64,000 bases of DNA from CAWFKW01 sp963816535. GTDB lineage: Bacteria > Bacteroidota > Ignavibacteria > Tepidaquicellales > OLB5. Positions 62,459-64,000 of the stretch are shown in pieces (positions within the stretch are counted from its first letter, which is position 1; each line of letters opens with the position of its first letter). The stretch spans positions 186,001 to 250,000 of the forward strand of contig CAWFKW010000006.1 in the NCBI GenBank assembly GCA_963816535.1, in the 5' to 3' direction. The position numbers were made by a program, and so were the translations under genes. The notes beneath the pieces were generated by a model. That model ran no database searches and had not been told where the DNA came from. It saw nothing but the letters and a program-made list of their open reading frames with translations.

Positions 62459-64000
62459 ATGGACTCAAATATTCCTTCATACTTAACTACACCTTCAACA
62501 TCTATAATAATCTTGCCACCTGTCAGTACTAAGGTACAGGAATTACCCTATCATGAGCTTTGTTGGGATGATTTTGAAAGGTTGTGCCTTAGGATCGTAA
62601 GACTCGATTCTAAAGTTGAACATTGTCAACTATTAGGTATAAGAGGTCAAAATCAACAAGGAATTGATGTTTTTGCAAGGAAACAGGATGAGGATAAATA
62701 TGAAGTATACCAAAGCAAGAGAATTTCAATATTCAATGCGAGTATACTAAATGGATTAGTACAAAAATTTCTTGATGGCAATTGGAAACCTAAAACTTCT
62801 CGTTTTACATTATGTGCGAGCTCAAGTCTGAGATCTACCTCCATAACTACTGCATTCGAAGAAAACGTCAAAAAACTAGGAGAGCTGGGAATAAAGTTTG
62901 TTAAATACGACTCAGATGAACTAAATCAAATATTAAGAAATCAACCTGAAATAGTAGATGATTTTTTTGGTAGAGAATGGGTAAAATTATTTTGCAGTGA
63001 GGAAGCGGCAGCTCAACTGAATTTACGGAAACGTCTTGACTCCATACAAGTTATAGAATATAGGAAAAAGCTCGGTGAATTCTATAAGATTGTATTTAAT
63101 ACTTATGACCCAGGTATACCTAGTATTATTCTTGATGAAAAAATACCTATAGAAGAAAGGTTTATCTTGCCTGATGTAATGGAAAAAAAAGAAATCTATG
63201 TTGAATATACCCAAACAACAAAAACGGAGACACCTTATCAATCGGAAGAACGACAGCAACAAAATACTTTAAATGAAAACAACTCTAAACAACTAGCTTC
63301 TGTTACGAATTATTCTTCTCAAAAAATTGAAAAAAGAGTTTCAATTGAAGACTGGTTAGTTCAAAACAAACAAAGTGTTATTTTGGGAGAACCTGGGTCC
63401 GGTAAAAGCACTCTAATAAGATATCTAATAATAGATTTACTTCAAGATTCACCTAGATTAAGCAAGTTTAGCGAAAAATGGGGATTCTATTTACCTGTCT
63501 GGATTCCGTTTGCATTATGTTCCCAAAAGATATCGCACAATTCAGATATTTCTATTAAAGAAATTCTATACACATGGTTTAAAAAAAATGGAAGAGAGGA
63601 TTTATTTGTTTTAGTCGAACAAGCCCTAGAAGATGAAAGGCTTTTACTATTAATTGACGGACTTGATGAATCGAAGGATGAATTATCAGCAAAAACAACT
63701 TTAGATAGAATCAATATATTTATTGAGGATAAAAAAATAGCACTGATTGCGACGAGCAGACCTTACGGATATATAAAACTAGAAAATAGGGTGCTAAATG
63801 CTGAGGTTGCAACTTTGGCGCATTTCTCAAACAAACAACAAGTTCAGTTATCATTAATCTGGTTTAAAACCCGACTGAAATATATCCAAATTGATGTTGA
63901 CGAACAAGCATTAACCCTAAACGCGGAAAAGATGAGTAAGTCTTTTATCGAAGAACTAAGAAAGGTGGCTAGTGTAAATGATTTGGCAAAAGTACCCATG
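62459..64000 (+). CDS. Nuclease-NACHT NTPase, predicted defence protein, 3' end cut by window
   Basis: Starts 35 bp after the TIR-like gene and stays open to the window end (514 codons visible). Residues about 30-160 are a PD-(D/E)xK-like nuclease: WDDFERLCLRIVR, LLGIRGQNQQGIDVFA (metal Asp) and YEVYQSKR (QxK). After a linker, a NACHT NTPase: Walker A GEPGSGKSTLIRYL (about 311-319), VWIPFAL, Walker B LLLLIDGLDES (about 395-404) and TSRPYG sensor (about 436). This N-nuclease plus NACHT order is that of Avs/bNACHT-type STAND defence proteins, where a phage protein triggers oligomerisation and DNA cleavage. The sensor region that would show the target class lies outside the window. Confidence 0.82.
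   Translation, partial: MDSNIPSYLTTPSTSIIILPPVSTKVQELPYHELCWDDFERLCLRIVRLDSKVEHCQLLGIRGQNQQGIDVFARKQDEDKYEVYQSKRISIFNASILNGLVQKFLDGNWKPKTSRFTLCASSSLRSTSITTAFEENVKKLGELGIKFVKYDSDELNQILRNQPEIVDDFFGREWVKLFCSEEAAAQLNLRKRLDSIQVIEYRKKLGEFYKIVFNTYDPGIPSIILDEKIPIEERFILPDVMEKKEIYVEYTQTTKTETPYQSEERQQQNTLNENNSKQLASVTNYSSQKIEKRVSIEDWLVQNKQSVILGEPGSGKSTLIRYLIIDLLQDSPRLSKFSEKWGFYLPVWIPFALCSQKISHNSDISIKEILYTWFKKNGREDLFVLVEQALEDERLLLLIDGLDESKDELSAKTTLDRINIFIEDKKIALIATSRPYGYIKLENRVLNAEVATLAHFSNKQQVQLSLIWFKTRLKYIQIDVDEQALTLNAEKMSKSFIEELRKVASVNDLAKVPM

Overview
The window looks like a chromosomal segment from a Bacteroidota/Ignavibacteria-type bacterium. The inference rests on many secreted proteins that end in a type IX secretion (T9SS) sorting domain with the YPNPFNP signature, two-component proteins of Bacteroidota style, patchy Shine-Dalgarno sequences, and intergenic regions full of small palindromic repeats. 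No rRNA or marker gene is present to fix the taxon, so this is an inference. Coding density is normal; no insertion sequence, transposase, integrase or CRISPR array is visible.

Layout. 1-506: end of a LytTR response regulator. 584-12542 (minus): three secreted proteins, two with T9SS tails and one giant 3155-residue parallel-beta-helix/GEVED protein that ends in dockerin-like calcium repeats instead. 12725-17454: two NarL/FixJ regulators and two histidine kinases that share the same membrane sensor module, with a rearranged tRNA-Ala/GIY-YIG locus between them. 17482-22428: fatty-acid desaturase, RRM RNA-binding protein, WYL regulator, secreted trypsin-like protease with TPRs, and a one-helix membrane peptide. 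22708-26816: Gfo/Idh/MocA oxidoreductase, NamZ-type (DUF1343) exo-muramidase and MFS importer, a plausible cell-wall amino-sugar recycling set. 26892-31120: a large receiver/PEP-synthase-like ATP-grasp fusion and a zinc-ribbon protein preceded by a 9-nt tandem repeat. 31669-40774: glutamate dehydrogenase, aldehyde dehydrogenase, Cys-rich secreted protein, methylmalonyl-CoA mutase catalytic subunit, a frameshifted four-helix-bundle gene, two SDRs and a secreted phospholipase D-like protein. 40973-43091: groES-groEL behind a CIRCE-like operator. 43428-52955: seven consecutive plus-strand secreted T9SS-tailed proteins, three of them tandem paralogues. 53063-57343: a heterodimeric ABC exporter and rdgB. 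57386: tRNA-Thr.

Right of tRNA-Thr (57.5 kb to the end) the DNA becomes visibly more AT-rich and the content changes to predicted defence genes: a 1175-residue STAND ATPase with a nucleotide-sugar-hydrolase/TIR-like N-terminus on the minus strand, then on the plus strand a tightly packed operon of an Mrr-like nuclease, a TIR-like membrane protein and a nuclease-NACHT NTPase that runs off the window. This is the best candidate here for an undescribed system.

A second theme is palindromic repeats that have invaded genes. Three neighbouring T9SS proteins carry different intergenic repeat families in frame at the same loop of the sorting domain, one tRNA-like copy is split by a double hairpin, and the small GIY-YIG reading frame runs directly into a functional-looking tRNA-Ala.
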